DNA from: PHAA01 sp964584415
GTDB taxonomy: Bacteria; Bacillota; Syntrophomonadia; Syntrophomonadales; Syntrophomonadaceae
NCBI GenBank assembly: GCA_964584415.1
Contig: CAZOZX010000011.1
Span: 1 to 33,154, forward strand
Direction: 5' to 3'
Length of the DNA: 33,154 bases
The position numbers were made by a program, and so were the translations under genes. The notes under the pieces were generated by a model that saw nothing but the letters and a program-made list of their open reading frames with translations, was not told the origin of the DNA and did not search any database. Positions 15,274-24,195 of this stretch are shown here, piece by piece; positions within the stretch are counted from its first letter, which is position 1; each line of letters starts with the position of its first letter.

Positions 15274-17793
15274 ATGGCTCGAGACTTAGAAGCGACCTTA
15301 AGGGAAAAAGTATTGGTACTGGATGGGGCGATGGGTACCATGCTTCAGCAAAAAGGCCTTACTCCGGGACAATGCCCGGAATTGTTTGGGATTGAGAACC
15401 CCGAAGTACTTCAAGAGATACACCAGCAATACGTAGAGGCTGGAGCCGATATAATCGAAACTAATACCTTTGGTGCCAATCGCTTGAAGCTGTCCGAATA
15501 CGGCTTAGAAAATAGGGTAACGGAAATAAACGCTGACGCAGTTAAAATAGCCCGGGCTGCCAGTAAAGGGCGGGTACTGGTTGCAGGATGCATTGGGCCA
15601 ACCGGACGACTACTTCGACCCATGGGTAATGTGGACTTTGACGATTTGTATAATGTTTTTGCAGAACAGACGGTTGCTCTGGAGAAAGCAGGCGCCGATC
15701 TTATTTCCATTGAAACTATGAGTGATATTGGAGAAATGAGAGCTGCTCTTATTGCGGCCAAACAGGTTAGCCGTTTACCAGTATTGGCTCATTTAACATT
15801 TGAGCCGGGTGCCAGGACAATGACCGGCACTGACGCCTTGACGGCAGTTATTATTCTGGATGCCCTTCAACCCCTGGCAATCGGTGCTAATTGTTCGGGT
15901 GGAGCGATGGAACTTTTACCCATCATCCAAACCATGGCTAAATATTCAGGTCGTTTCATCTCGGTCGAACCCAACGCCGGATTGCCCAGATTGATAGACA
16001 ACCAGACTGTTTTCCCGGCGCTTCCTGAAGAGATGGCCGAACACGCTTTACGATTAAAAGATGCCGGGGCTAACATCATAGGCGGTTGCTGCGGTACTAC
16101 ACCCCAACACATTCAGGCCATAGCTCAGGTATTAAAAGGTATGCCAGCGTCTCCAAAAACCACTCCCCGGCATTTTGGCTTTGCTTCCAGAAGCCAGAAT
16201 GTAATGATCGGTGCTCAATATCCAATGGCTATAATTGGGGAGAGGATTAATCCGACTGCTCGCAAGAAACTAGCCCAGGATATCAAAGAAGGCAAAATGC
16301 TGGCCGTGGTGGAAGAAGCTAAGAATCAGGCCGGGGTTGCTCCAATGCTGGATGTAAATATGGGTGTCCCAGGTATCGACGAGCCCCAAGCTATGAAGAA
16401 GGCGGTCATCTCCATACAAGCTGCGGTTGATATACCGATATCAATCGATTCAACCAATCCACAGGCAGTAGAAGAAGCGTTGAAAAATTTTGTGGGTCGT
16501 CCCCTGATAAACTCCACTACCGGTGAAGACAAGGCTTTAGATGCGGTTTTGCCCCTAGCGAAAAAATACGGAGCAGCTGTTTTGGGATTGTGCCTGGATG
16601 AAAGTGGGATTCCAGATTTAGCTGACGGTCGTTTTCAGGTAGCTCAAAAGATATATCGGCGGGCCAAAGAATATGGTTTGCGTGATGAGGATATATTTAT
16701 TGATTGCCTGGTTAAAACCGCCAGTGCTGAACAGGGCCAAGTAATGGAGACACTAACCACATTGCGGAAGGTCAAGCAAGAATTAGGTTTAGCAACTGTT
16801 CTTGGTATAAGCAATGTCTCGCATGGACTTCCAGCCCGGGATATATTAAATTCGACCTTCTTGGCTATGGCATGGCAATCCGGATTAGACTTACCTATTC
16901 TCAATCCCTTTGATGACCGGATGATGGACGTGACCAGAGCCGCAGCGGTGCTTATGAACCGCGATTTAAATTGCGCCGAATATATTCGCAAATATAAAGA
17001 TTATCAGCAGAAGACTCTATTATCTGGTAGTTTGAGAGATCCAATTTGTGAACGCTGCAATATTCCTGACCAAATCAAGGAAAAATCTGCCGGGAGTATA
17101 TCGCCAGCAATTGTGAAAGGGTCCATAGCGGAGGAAAAGTCTGACTTAAACAGTCTTGAACTGAGTATCCAGACAGCGGTTTTGGAGGGCAACCGTGATG
17201 GGATCGTCACTCTGGTTAATGAGGCTTTGCAAGAACGTATCTCGGCATTAGATATTGTTAATCGATTCCTGATACCGGGAATTGAGAAAGCTGGGGATTT
17301 ATACGAACAAAAATTATATTTTCTCCCTCAATTAATGATGGCTGCAGAGACCATGAAGAAAGCCTTTGAAGTTCTAAAACCTTATCTGGGTAAAGATAAA
17401 TCAGCCAAAAACAGTGGCGTGATAGTCATGGCAACGGTTGAAGGGGATATTCACGATATCGGCAAAAACATAGTAAACATCATGTTGGAGAATTATGGCT
17501 TCAGGATCATAGACTTGGGGAAAGATGTACCAGCGGCAACTATATTAAATGTAGCTGAGCAAGAAAAGGCCGATATAATTGGCCTAAGTGCCTTGATGAC
17601 AACAACCATGCCTCGCATGCAGGAAGTGATAGAAGGAGTGAAAAATATGGGACTTCGGTCCCGGGTAATGGTGGGCGGAGCTGTTTTGAATCAAGAATAC
17701 GCAGATAAAATCGGTGCTGATGCATATTCGGCTGATGCCCGGGCTGCGGTAAAGACTGCTCAGAAATTAATGCGACTATTCAAGAGTAAATAG
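15274..17793 (+). CDS. metH: Cobalamin-dependent methionine synthase lacking the reactivation domain
   Basis: This 839-residue protein transfers a methyl group from methyltetrahydrofolate through cobalamin to homocysteine. The homocysteine-binding barrel (about 1-290) carries the zinc ligands C207 (ANCSGG) and C272-C273 (GGCCGTTP). The pterin-binding barrel spans about 310-575. The B12 module spans about 640-839, with the helical cap (FLPQLMMAAETMKKAF) and D725-H727-G730 of DIHDIG holding the cobalt ligand histidine. The roughly 330-residue SAM-binding reactivation domain of E. coli MetH is absent, as in many anaerobes, so oxidised cobalamin must be repaired by another protein or rarely arises. 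The operon is under a SAM riboswitch. The ATG has GGGGAG upstream. Confidence 0.93.
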   Translation: MARDLEATLREKVLVLDGAMGTMLQQKGLTPGQCPELFGIENPEVLQEIHQQYVEAGADIIETNTFGANRLKLSEYGLENRVTEINADAVKIARAASKGRVLVAGCIGPTGRLLRPMGNVDFDDLYNVFAEQTVALEKAGADLISIETMSDIGEMRAALIAAKQVSRLPVLAHLTFEPGARTMTGTDALTAVIILDALQPLAIGANCSGGAMELLPIIQTMAKYSGRFISVEPNAGLPRLIDNQTVFPALPEEMAEHALRLKDAGANIIGGCCGTTPQHIQAIAQVLKGMPASPKTTPRHFGFASRSQNVMIGAQYPMAIIGERINPTARKKLAQDIKEGKMLAVVEEAKNQAGVAPMLDVNMGVPGIDEPQAMKKAVISIQAAVDIPISIDSTNPQAVEEALKNFVGRPLINSTTGEDKALDAVLPLAKKYGAAVLGLCLDESGIPDLADGRFQVAQKIYRRAKEYGLRDEDIFIDCLVKTASAEQGQVMETLTTLRKVKQELGLATVLGISNVSHGLPARDILNSTFLAMAWQSGLDLPILNPFDDRMMDVTRAAAVLMNRDLNCAEYIRKYKDYQQKTLLSGSLRDPICERCNIPDQIKEKSAGSISPAIVKGSIAEEKSDLNSLELSIQTAVLEGNRDGIVTLVNEALQERISALDIVNRFLIPGIEKAGDLYEQKLYFLPQLMMAAETMKKAFEVLKPYLGKDKSAKNSGVIVMATVEGDIHDIGKNIVNIMLENYGFRIIDLGKDVPAATILNVAEQEKADIIGLSALMTTTMPRMQEVIEGVKNMGLRSRVMVGGAVLNQEYADKIGADAYSADARAAVKTAQKLMRLFKSK

Positions 17794-17805
17794 GGAGGGA
17801 AGGAA

Positions 17806-19041
17806 ATGGCGATTAAAAAAACCTATGAAGAAATTAATGAGAAGATAAGACGAGGGGAAGCAGTGGTAGTGACCGCTGAAGAAGTCATCGAGGTAGTGGC
17901 CGAAAAGGGGTATGCCCAGGCTGCCAAGGAAATCGATGTTGTTACCACTGGAACTTTTGGCCCCATGTGCTCGTCAGGCGCTTTTATAAATTTTGGACAC
18001 TCCAATCCCCGCATTAAAATGAAAAAGGTTTGGCTCAACGGGGTTGAGGCCTATACTGGAATTGCCGCGGTAGATGCTTATATAGGAGCTGGCCAGCTCC
18101 CCGAAAATGATCCCGAGAATAAAGTATTCCCCGGTCGGTTCACTTATGGTGGGGGCCATGTTATTCATGATCTGGTAGCAGGTCGGGAAATCAAATTAGA
18201 GGCCATAGGTTATGGAACCGATTGCTATCCAAATAGAAAAGTTGAGGCGACTATTACCTTAGCCGATGTCAATGACGCCTTTTTGTTTAACCCCCGTAAT
18301 GCTTACCAAAATTATAATTGCGCTATAAATTTAGGGGAGAGAGTAATATACACTTACATGGGCATTCTTAAACCCCGGGTTGGCAATGCAAGTTATTCCA
18401 GTGCCGGCCAGTTAAGTCCGCTGTTAAATGATCCTTATTATCGGACTATTGGAATAGGTACACGTATTTTCCTTGGTGGTGGGGTAGGTTATGTGGCTTG
18501 GAACGGGACCCAGCATCATCCCAATGTTGAAAGGGGTACGAATGGAGTTCCCCTATCTGGAGCCGGTACCTTGACTTTAATTGGCGACCTGAAGCAGATG
18601 GATCCTAATTGGCTGGTAGGTTTAAGTTTCATCGGCTATGGCGCTACTATGGCTGTTGGGGTCGGTATTCCCATTCCGATTCTAGATGAAGAGATGCTCC
18701 GCTTTACTGCGGTCAAGGATGAAGATTTATTCTGCCCGATCGTAGACTACAACGAAGGCTACCCCTATTGTAAGCCTATGGACCTGGGCCGGGTTAGCTA
18801 CAAAGAACTCAAGAGCGGGAAAATAGTCTTTGATGGAAAAGAAGTAGTGACTACACCGCAATCTAGTTATCCGCGGGCTCGGCAGATCGCTCAGACCTTA
18901 AAAGGTTGGATCCAGCAAGGTAAATTCGAGCTTACCCAACCAGTTGCCAGTCTGCCATCTGCTGATGCTGATATAATATTCAAGTCGATCCCCCAGAAGC
19001 AAGCCGGTAACAGCGATACGGAAGTCCAGAAGAGGAGGTAA
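17806..19041 (+). CDS. Homocysteine biosynthesis protein (DUF39/HcyBio family)
   Basis: This 411-residue protein belongs to COG1900 (DUF39), which in Methanosarcina acetivorans (MA1821) is needed for making homocysteine from aspartate semialdehyde by sulfur transfer, bypassing the O-acyl-homoserine route. Visible family features are TTGTFGPMCSSGAFINFGHS with C55, a glycine-rich YGGGHVIHDLVAG, GYGTDCYP with C140, and a C-terminal GATMAVGVGIPIPI segment. The two cysteines are candidates for carrying a persulfide. It follows metH by 12 bp with AGGGAGGGAAGG before the ATG, and precedes the NIL-ferredoxin gene by 4 bp, so the product homocysteine would feed the methionine synthase made from the same transcript. 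Confidence 0.9.
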   Translation: MAIKKTYEEINEKIRRGEAVVVTAEEVIEVVAEKGYAQAAKEIDVVTTGTFGPMCSSGAFINFGHSNPRIKMKKVWLNGVEAYTGIAAVDAYIGAGQLPENDPENKVFPGRFTYGGGHVIHDLVAGREIKLEAIGYGTDCYPNRKVEATITLADVNDAFLFNPRNAYQNYNCAINLGERVIYTYMGILKPRVGNASYSSAGQLSPLLNDPYYRTIGIGTRIFLGGGVGYVAWNGTQHHPNVERGTNGVPLSGAGTLTLIGDLKQMDPNWLVGLSFIGYGATMAVGVGIPIPILDEEMLRFTAVKDEDLFCPIVDYNEGYPYCKPMDLGRVSYKELKSGKIVFDGKEVVTTPQSSYPRARQIAQTLKGWIQQGKFELTQPVASLPSADADIIFKSIPQKQAGNSDTEVQKRR

Positions 19042-19045
19042 TAGC

Positions 19046-19468
19046 ATGAAAAACAAGTTGGTATGTTATTTTTCCGCTGCCCAGTCAGAGCAGCCGATAA
19101 TTTATAGGTTGGTTAAGAATTATGACCTAATAATTAATATCTTAAAAGCAGACATTAATCCTCAAAAGGAAGGGTTTCTGGTACTCGAGTTGGAGGGCGA
19201 TAAGCAAAGCTATGAACAGGGCGTGGCTTTCTTAAAGAGTCTGGGGGTGGCCGTTGAGCCGTTAAGTGAGACTGTGGTATGGCAGCCTGATGTCTGCATA
19301 CAGTGTGGTGCCTGTGCTTCCTTCTGCCCCACCGAAGCGCTCAAAATTGAACGCGATACCATGGAAGTATCCTTTGATAATTCCAAATGTGTGGTTTGCG
19401 GCATGTGCCTTGATTGCTGCCCCACCAGGGCAATTAAATTGCATTTTGAGATAAAAGAGGCTGTATAG
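19046..19468 (+). CDS. NIL-domain ferredoxin, homocysteine biosynthesis partner
   Basis: This 140-residue protein has an N-terminal NIL domain (about 1-75, related to the regulatory domain of methionine importers) fused to a two-cluster ferredoxin. Eight cysteines sit in two CxxCxxCxxxCP motifs: C84, C87, C90, C94 and C115, C118, C121, C125. This is the architecture of Methanosarcina MA1822, which works with the DUF39 protein (MA1821) in homocysteine formation, presumably supplying electrons for reductive sulfur transfer. The NIL part may sense or bind a methionine-type ligand; that is inference. AGAGGAGG precedes the ATG, which lies 4 bp after the previous stop. Confidence 0.9.
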   Translation: MKNKLVCYFSAAQSEQPIIYRLVKNYDLIINILKADINPQKEGFLVLELEGDKQSYEQGVAFLKSLGVAVEPLSETVVWQPDVCIQCGACASFCPTEALKIERDTMEVSFDNSKCVVCGMCLDCCPTRAIKLHFEIKEAV

Positions 19469-19472
19469 CTTC

Positions 19473-20234
19473 ATGTATAATGACGGCAACTCAGACAATG
19501 CATCTCGCCATTACAGGTCAAAGCATACCGCTTCTGATTTAATATACTTTCAGGTAGGTTTGAAAGAAACTGACCTGTCAATTGGGGTTGACAAGCAAAG
19601 TTATGACCAGGGACTTGTGGGAATTTGTGAGCAGGAAATAAGAAGGCTGCGAGGCAGCCTGGAGTCCTACATTAATATCCACCCCGAATTCCAGAGTTCC
19701 TTGGCCCCCCTCAATTTGCTGCCGGGAGCTCCCAACTTGGCTGTGGCCATGTCCCAGGCGGCCTGGCAGGCTGGAGTAGGACCTATGGCAGCCGTTGCCG
19801 GGGCATTTGCTGAAGCGGTGGGGCGAAAGCTTAAAACATTGGTCAGCCAGGTAATTGTTGAAAACGGGGGAGATCTTTTTATAGACAGTTCGCAGACTCG
19901 CTTGGTTTCGATCTTTGCAGGGCAATCCCATTTTAGCCAGAAGATTGCCATTAGGATTTATCCCGATGAAACTCCCCTTGGTATTTGCACTTCGTCCGGT
20001 ACAGTAGGACCCAGCCTTAGTTTCGGCAAAGCCGATGCAGTGGTGATTAAAGCTGAAAACACTGCTTTGGCTGATGCCGTAGCTACTGGAGCAGCCAACC
20101 GGATCCAGAACAAGGACGACTTTATGAGAGCGATTGAATACGTAAAAAAAATAGAGGGTGTACGCGGTATATTAGCAATCAAGGATGATAACCTGGGAGC
20201 TTGGGGTAATATTGAGATAGTTCCTATCAGTTGA
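19473..20234 (+). CDS. UPF0280 family protein (ApbE-related), third homocysteine gene
   Basis: This 253-residue protein is of the UPF0280 family (COG2122), distantly related to the ApbE flavin transferase fold. Features are LLPGAPNLAVAMSQAAWQAG, GPMAAVAGAFAEAVGR at about 103-118, VIVENGGDLFI (the NGGD core) and a CTSSGTVGPSLSFGKADAVV segment, which resemble the ApbE GDN/TSG pattern. I recall a COG2122 member being implicated with DUF39 and NIL-ferredoxin in Methanosarcina homocysteine synthesis, so it fits the operon; the exact reaction is unknown. It begins 4 bp after the previous stop with a weak ribosome binding site, so it is probably translationally coupled. Confidence 0.85.
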   Translation: MYNDGNSDNASRHYRSKHTASDLIYFQVGLKETDLSIGVDKQSYDQGLVGICEQEIRRLRGSLESYINIHPEFQSSLAPLNLLPGAPNLAVAMSQAAWQAGVGPMAAVAGAFAEAVGRKLKTLVSQVIVENGGDLFIDSSQTRLVSIFAGQSHFSQKIAIRIYPDETPLGICTSSGTVGPSLSFGKADAVVIKAENTALADAVATGAANRIQNKDDFMRAIEYVKKIEGVRGILAIKDDNLGAWGNIEIVPIS

Positions 20235-20344
20235 GTTTCAGGAACCGTACCTTTAGAAGCTATTCGCGCAGGATTTAGCACATGGGTGTGGAATAGATTT
20301 ATTTAAGCAATTACAGGTTCAAACAAAAATAGGGGGTAAGGTTA

Positions 20345-21097
20345 GTGTCGGGACATAATAAATGGTCAACCATCAAACACAAAAAAGCCAAGACCGACGA
20401 AAAGAAAGGCAAGGAATACACCAGACTGGCCAAGGAGATTATAATTGCCGCCCGAGCCGGGGGAGGGGATCCCGATAGTAATTCGAAACTCAAACTAGCT
20501 ATTCAGAACGCCAAGGCTGTCAACATGCCCAACGAAAATATCCAGCGGGCTGTAAAGAGAGGGACAGGAGAAATTGAAACTGATGCCATAGAAGAACTAA
20601 CCTATGAAGGGTATGCTCCCGGAGGAGTGGCCGTCATGCTGGCGATTGCTACAGATAATCGCAATCGTACTGCATCCGATATCCGTCACCTTTTTTCTAA
20701 ACATAATGGCAACCTGGGTGAGAGTGGCTGTGTATCATATATGTTTGAACGGGTGGGAATGTTATCACTCAAAAGTGAAAACTTAAAAATGGATATTGAC
20801 GAATTTATGATGCAGGCTCTCGAAGCTGGTGCCGAAGATGTTAAGGAGGATGGCGAGGTTATTGAAGTCATAACATCCCCCGATAATTTTATGGCTGTTA
20901 AAGAGGCCTTGGAAAAAGACGTTCAATTCGATGAAGCTGATATTGTTCTGTCCCCCAACAATACTGTAGACATTAGTGATGAAGCATTAGCTGCCAAGAT
21001 ATTAAAACTCATCGATGTCCTGGAAGATCATGACGATGTCCAGAATGTGTATGCCAATTTCAATATCCCCGATGAGATATTGGAGAAATTGATGTAA
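20345..21097 (+). CDS. yebC: YebC/PmpR-family protein (TACO1-like)
   Basis: This 250-residue protein is of the YebC family, beginning MSGHNKWSTIKHKK as its members do and containing NMPNENIQRAVKRG and EGYAPGGVAVML. Family members were described as DNA-binding regulators. More recent work links some to helping ribosomes translate difficult proline-rich stretches, as mitochondrial TACO1 does. The start is GTG at 20345, fixed by AGGGGGTAAG just upstream and by the conserved N-terminus. In many bacteria yebC is immediately followed by ruvC; here three genes lie between them. It is 110 bp after the methionine operon, with no clear terminator seen in the gap. Confidence 0.95.
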   Translation: MSGHNKWSTIKHKKAKTDEKKGKEYTRLAKEIIIAARAGGGDPDSNSKLKLAIQNAKAVNMPNENIQRAVKRGTGEIETDAIEELTYEGYAPGGVAVMLAIATDNRNRTASDIRHLFSKHNGNLGESGCVSYMFERVGMLSLKSENLKMDIDEFMMQALEAGAEDVKEDGEVIEVITSPDNFMAVKEALEKDVQFDEADIVLSPNNTVDISDEALAAKILKLIDVLEDHDDVQNVYANFNIPDEILEKLM

Positions 21098-21196
21098 TTA
21101 TTAATAATGCTCAATCAATTGTGCCTGTGATCGTATTCTATTATGTAGAAATAATATATTAGTCAGACTATGTTCAGTTAAATGGGGAGAATCGGG

Positions 21197-23005
21197 ATGA
21201 GCATCAAAAAACAGCCCCATAATTTAATTCGTGAAATGCAGCCACGCGTTAGGATATACATATATGCGCTGGCTGCTGTTATTTTTGCCCTGTCTGGCTT
21301 TGGTATCAATATAATATTAGGTTCGGATGCGGAAAAGAAATTTAACCAGAAAGCAGCCCTATTGGAGGAAGAGTTCTCAAAAAAACCTGCACTGGGTGAC
21401 CTAACAGCGAGCCTTTGTGAATCTCAGTACATAATATTCTTTTCTATATGTGATACCCATAATAGGGCAACGGTCATAAATGGTAAGGGTATAACGATAA
21501 AAGAGGCTTGGCAAAGTGCAGCGAAAGAAACTCGTAGGTTTGTCCAATCCGAGAACTACGACCCGGTGTGGGTCAAGGTGGATATTGTTGTAGAATCTGA
21601 GGCGATTAAAACTTCGGATCTAAGTAAGAAAACCAAGAATTTGTACGATAACTATTTTAGAAAAGGGATTGCACTTGATAACTCGTTTAGTACCGCATTT
21701 TTAGAAGCTGAGATAAACTCAAATAAGATTATTGATTATGATAACAATACTTTAGATCTCAATAATATGAACAAATATTTATCAGGCCAAAACCGTGAGA
21801 CCTTATCAGCTATTCCAGAACAATTGATACTGTTTTCTTGCCTGGGATTCCTTTGTGACGAAAATAACCTAGTTTGGGAACTATCCGCTGCGGAGCAGGA
21901 TTATGGTCGGAGAATACAGGAGGTAGTTGATAAAAACCTAGTCATGGGATTAATATCCACATCCTCGCAGTTCCTGGCTAATTGGGTTCAGGATGATGGG
22001 AGGTTTATTTATGGATATTATCCAACCTATGATAATAAAATTGACAACTACAACATACTTCGCCACACAGGCACGATATGGAGCTTGATTGCACATTACA
22101 AGACGACGCGGGACGAGACTTTGATTCCCAAGATAGAAAGCACAACCAACCTTTTGGTTAGTGACTATATGGAATATCCCAAAGATGATATCGCCTTCGT
22201 AGTTGAGAGAAAATCCGACGAGGTTAAGCTTGGAGGGAATGGCATAGCGGTGGTTATGTTGATTGATTATATGGAACAGTTAGGTAATGATAAATATAAG
22301 GAGTTAGCAACCAGGCTTGGGAATGGTATTTTATCTTTACAGGATGCTCAATCCGGGCAATTTTATCATGTACTCAACGCCGAGGATTATTCTTTGAAAG
22401 ATGAAAACCGGACTGTATACTATGACGGTGAAGCCACCTTTGCACTTATTAAACTATATGGCTTAACAAGGGACGAGAAATACCTCAATGGAGCCAAGAA
22501 AGCGATCGATTATTTTATAGCCAATAACTATGCCCAATATAGGGATCATTGGGTTGCATATTCAATGAATGAGATAACCAAATATGCACCTGAAGAACGA
22601 TATTACGCGTTCGCCCTTCAAAATGCCAACGAAAACTTGGACACCATATCCACCAAAATGAGATCAACGCCAACCTATTTAGAATTGTTAATGGCTACTT
22701 TTTCAACTTACGACAGGATTAAGCAGAATAACATCAGCGTTGAATACATGAAGCAATTCAATGAGAAGTATTTCCTGGATACAATCAATAAGCGCGTTAG
22801 GCATCAACTTAATGGATATATGTATCCGGAATATGCCATGTACCTAAAAAAACCGGATCGCATTGTTAACACCTTTTACATACGCGATGATGGGTTTAGA
22901 ATCCGTATCGACGATGTGCAGCATTTTATAGGTGGTTATTATGCATATTATAACAATTACGACAAAATAGAGATGTACCGTGAACAGCTGGGTGGGACTA
23001 TATAA
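21197..23005 (+). CDS. Membrane-anchored protein with likely alpha/alpha-toroid domain, unknown function
   Basis: The protein has 602 residues from ATG 21197, which follows GGGGAGA at a spacing of about 6; ATG 21182 is in frame but has no good site. One signal-anchor helix (about 19-43) puts the rest outside the cell. An N-terminal alpha/beta part (about 55-180) is followed by repeated helical hairpins: WSLIAHYKTTRDETLIPKI, ATFALIKLYGLTRDEKYLNG and others, plus YYDGEA and QHFIGGYYAYY. This is the look of an (alpha/alpha)6 toroid, as in six-hairpin glycosidases, epimerases and thioredoxin-like YyaL relatives. I do not recognise the family. A role on cell-surface polysaccharide is a guess from fold only. 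It stands alone between yebC and a convergent hydrolase. Confidence 0.8.
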   Translation: MSIKKQPHNLIREMQPRVRIYIYALAAVIFALSGFGINIILGSDAEKKFNQKAALLEEEFSKKPALGDLTASLCESQYIIFFSICDTHNRATVINGKGITIKEAWQSAAKETRRFVQSENYDPVWVKVDIVVESEAIKTSDLSKKTKNLYDNYFRKGIALDNSFSTAFLEAEINSNKIIDYDNNTLDLNNMNKYLSGQNRETLSAIPEQLILFSCLGFLCDENNLVWELSAAEQDYGRRIQEVVDKNLVMGLISTSSQFLANWVQDDGRFIYGYYPTYDNKIDNYNILRHTGTIWSLIAHYKTTRDETLIPKIESTTNLLVSDYMEYPKDDIAFVVERKSDEVKLGGNGIAVVMLIDYMEQLGNDKYKELATRLGNGILSLQDAQSGQFYHVLNAEDYSLKDENRTVYYDGEATFALIKLYGLTRDEKYLNGAKKAIDYFIANNYAQYRDHWVAYSMNEITKYAPEERYYAFALQNANENLDTISTKMRSTPTYLELLMATFSTYDRIKQNNISVEYMKQFNEKYFLDTINKRVRHQLNGYMYPEYAMYLKKPDRIVNTFYIRDDGFRIRIDDVQHFIGGYYAYYNNYDKIEMYREQLGGTI

Positions 23006-23091
23006 ACGAATATAAGATTGATTACCAAGATAGAATCCAACCAGCAATACCCAACCACATCTACCGAAAAAGGAGCAACCAGATTATTATA

Positions 23092-23979
23092 CTATTTATT
23101 CCTGGCCTTTGATCTTTTGATAATCAGGTTCATAACTGCCATCATCATTTCCTTTGGATAATAACTCAAACCGTCCTTCATATACGTATCGTAAAGCATG
23201 GAAGTCAAATCGTCTTCACTCATGCCCGCTTGCAATTGTTCCATAATCCAAGTGCATACATCTTCGGCAGAAGCCAGTGATTGTTCATAGAGCTGAGCTA
23301 CTTTATCCCCTACGGCCAACCCTCCATGGGCACCGCCCAGAACTTGAGTAGGGTACTGCTTAAGCTTCTGTATGGTGTCTACATATAGGTCATATCCCTG
23401 AAAGAATATCGGGGGCATAATCCCGCTGGTGGCAACAAATCCGACCGCATCCGAAACTAACATGACTTGGTCCTCAGGTATATAAGCAGCTATTGAACAC
23501 ACACTATGGCCCGGAGCATCCAGGATTTTTATGCTCAGACCAGGTTCGATATTCAATGTGTCACCTTCCCCAACTACCATATCAACTTTCAAAGCACAGG
23601 CTAATTGACCAACATCGGGGATTTGATCAATAAAGCCATTGTCAAGATAGGTTTGGGAGACAAGTGCGTCATTGCGAAAATGGTCCGCCATGATTTCCTC
23701 TCTAGCCATCGTCTTCTGGGCGGCAGAACTCGCAACAACCTTAGCATCGGGGAACATATCAAGTAAAAGTGGGATCCCGCATATGTGGTCAAAGTGAGAG
23801 TGAAGCGCAATAATATATTTGACTGCTGGTTTTTCAGCTAAGTCTGCCCATTCTTCCCGGAAAATTTGTGCAGCAGCGGTTGTGCCGCATTCAACCAGTG
23901 CGGCGGTTTTGTTGCCGACCAGGTAAAAATTGAAAAAGCCGTTACCCAGAAGTCTTACATGGTTGCTTACTTGACGCAT
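23092..23979 (-). CDS. Metallo-beta-lactamase-fold hydrolase
   Basis: This cytoplasmic protein of 295 residues has the two-metal site of the glyoxalase II/MBL family: H60-x-H62-x-D64-H65 (HSHFDH), H158 (APGHS), D177 (SDAVG) and H218 (GAHGG). A C-terminal helical extension (about 225-295) is longer than in glyoxalase II. Such proteins hydrolyse thioesters, lactones, phosphodiesters or nucleic acids. A glyoxalase-II-like or quinolone-response-type thioesterase is possible, but the substrate is not evident. AGAGAGGA precedes the ATG on its strand. It converges on the preceding unknown gene and diverges from bofC. Confidence 0.9.
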   Translation of the reverse strand: MRQVSNHVRLLGNGFFNFYLVGNKTAALVECGTTAAAQIFREEWADLAEKPAVKYIIALHSHFDHICGIPLLLDMFPDAKVVASSAAQKTMAREEIMADHFRNDALVSQTYLDNGFIDQIPDVGQLACALKVDMVVGEGDTLNIEPGLSIKILDAPGHSVCSIAAYIPEDQVMLVSDAVGFVATSGIMPPIFFQGYDLYVDTIQKLKQYPTQVLGGAHGGLAVGDKVAQLYEQSLASAEDVCTWIMEQLQAGMSEDDLTSMLYDTYMKDGLSYYPKEMMMAVMNLIIKRSKARNK

Positions 23980-24195
23980 TAAGCTAAATCCTCTCTTTCT
24001 ATTTTTAATACCATACTAACATCGGAAGCTATGCATGGTCTATCGCAATATTTTGCGGTGCGGAAATATCGCAGTCATAATTTATCGGTTTCCTTTCTTA
24101 ATTGAACCAGGGATGCCAAAAGTCACCTATATTGTCTCTCATTTAGGTATAAATGGGTGAAAAAGCGGAGAAAATAGGCAACAGAGGTGATTGAG

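Noticed and set aside
24044..24057. CGCAA-TATT-TTGCG hairpin in the bofC upstream region
   Set aside because: A 5-bp stem in AT-rich DNA with no T-run; too weak to call a terminator or operator.
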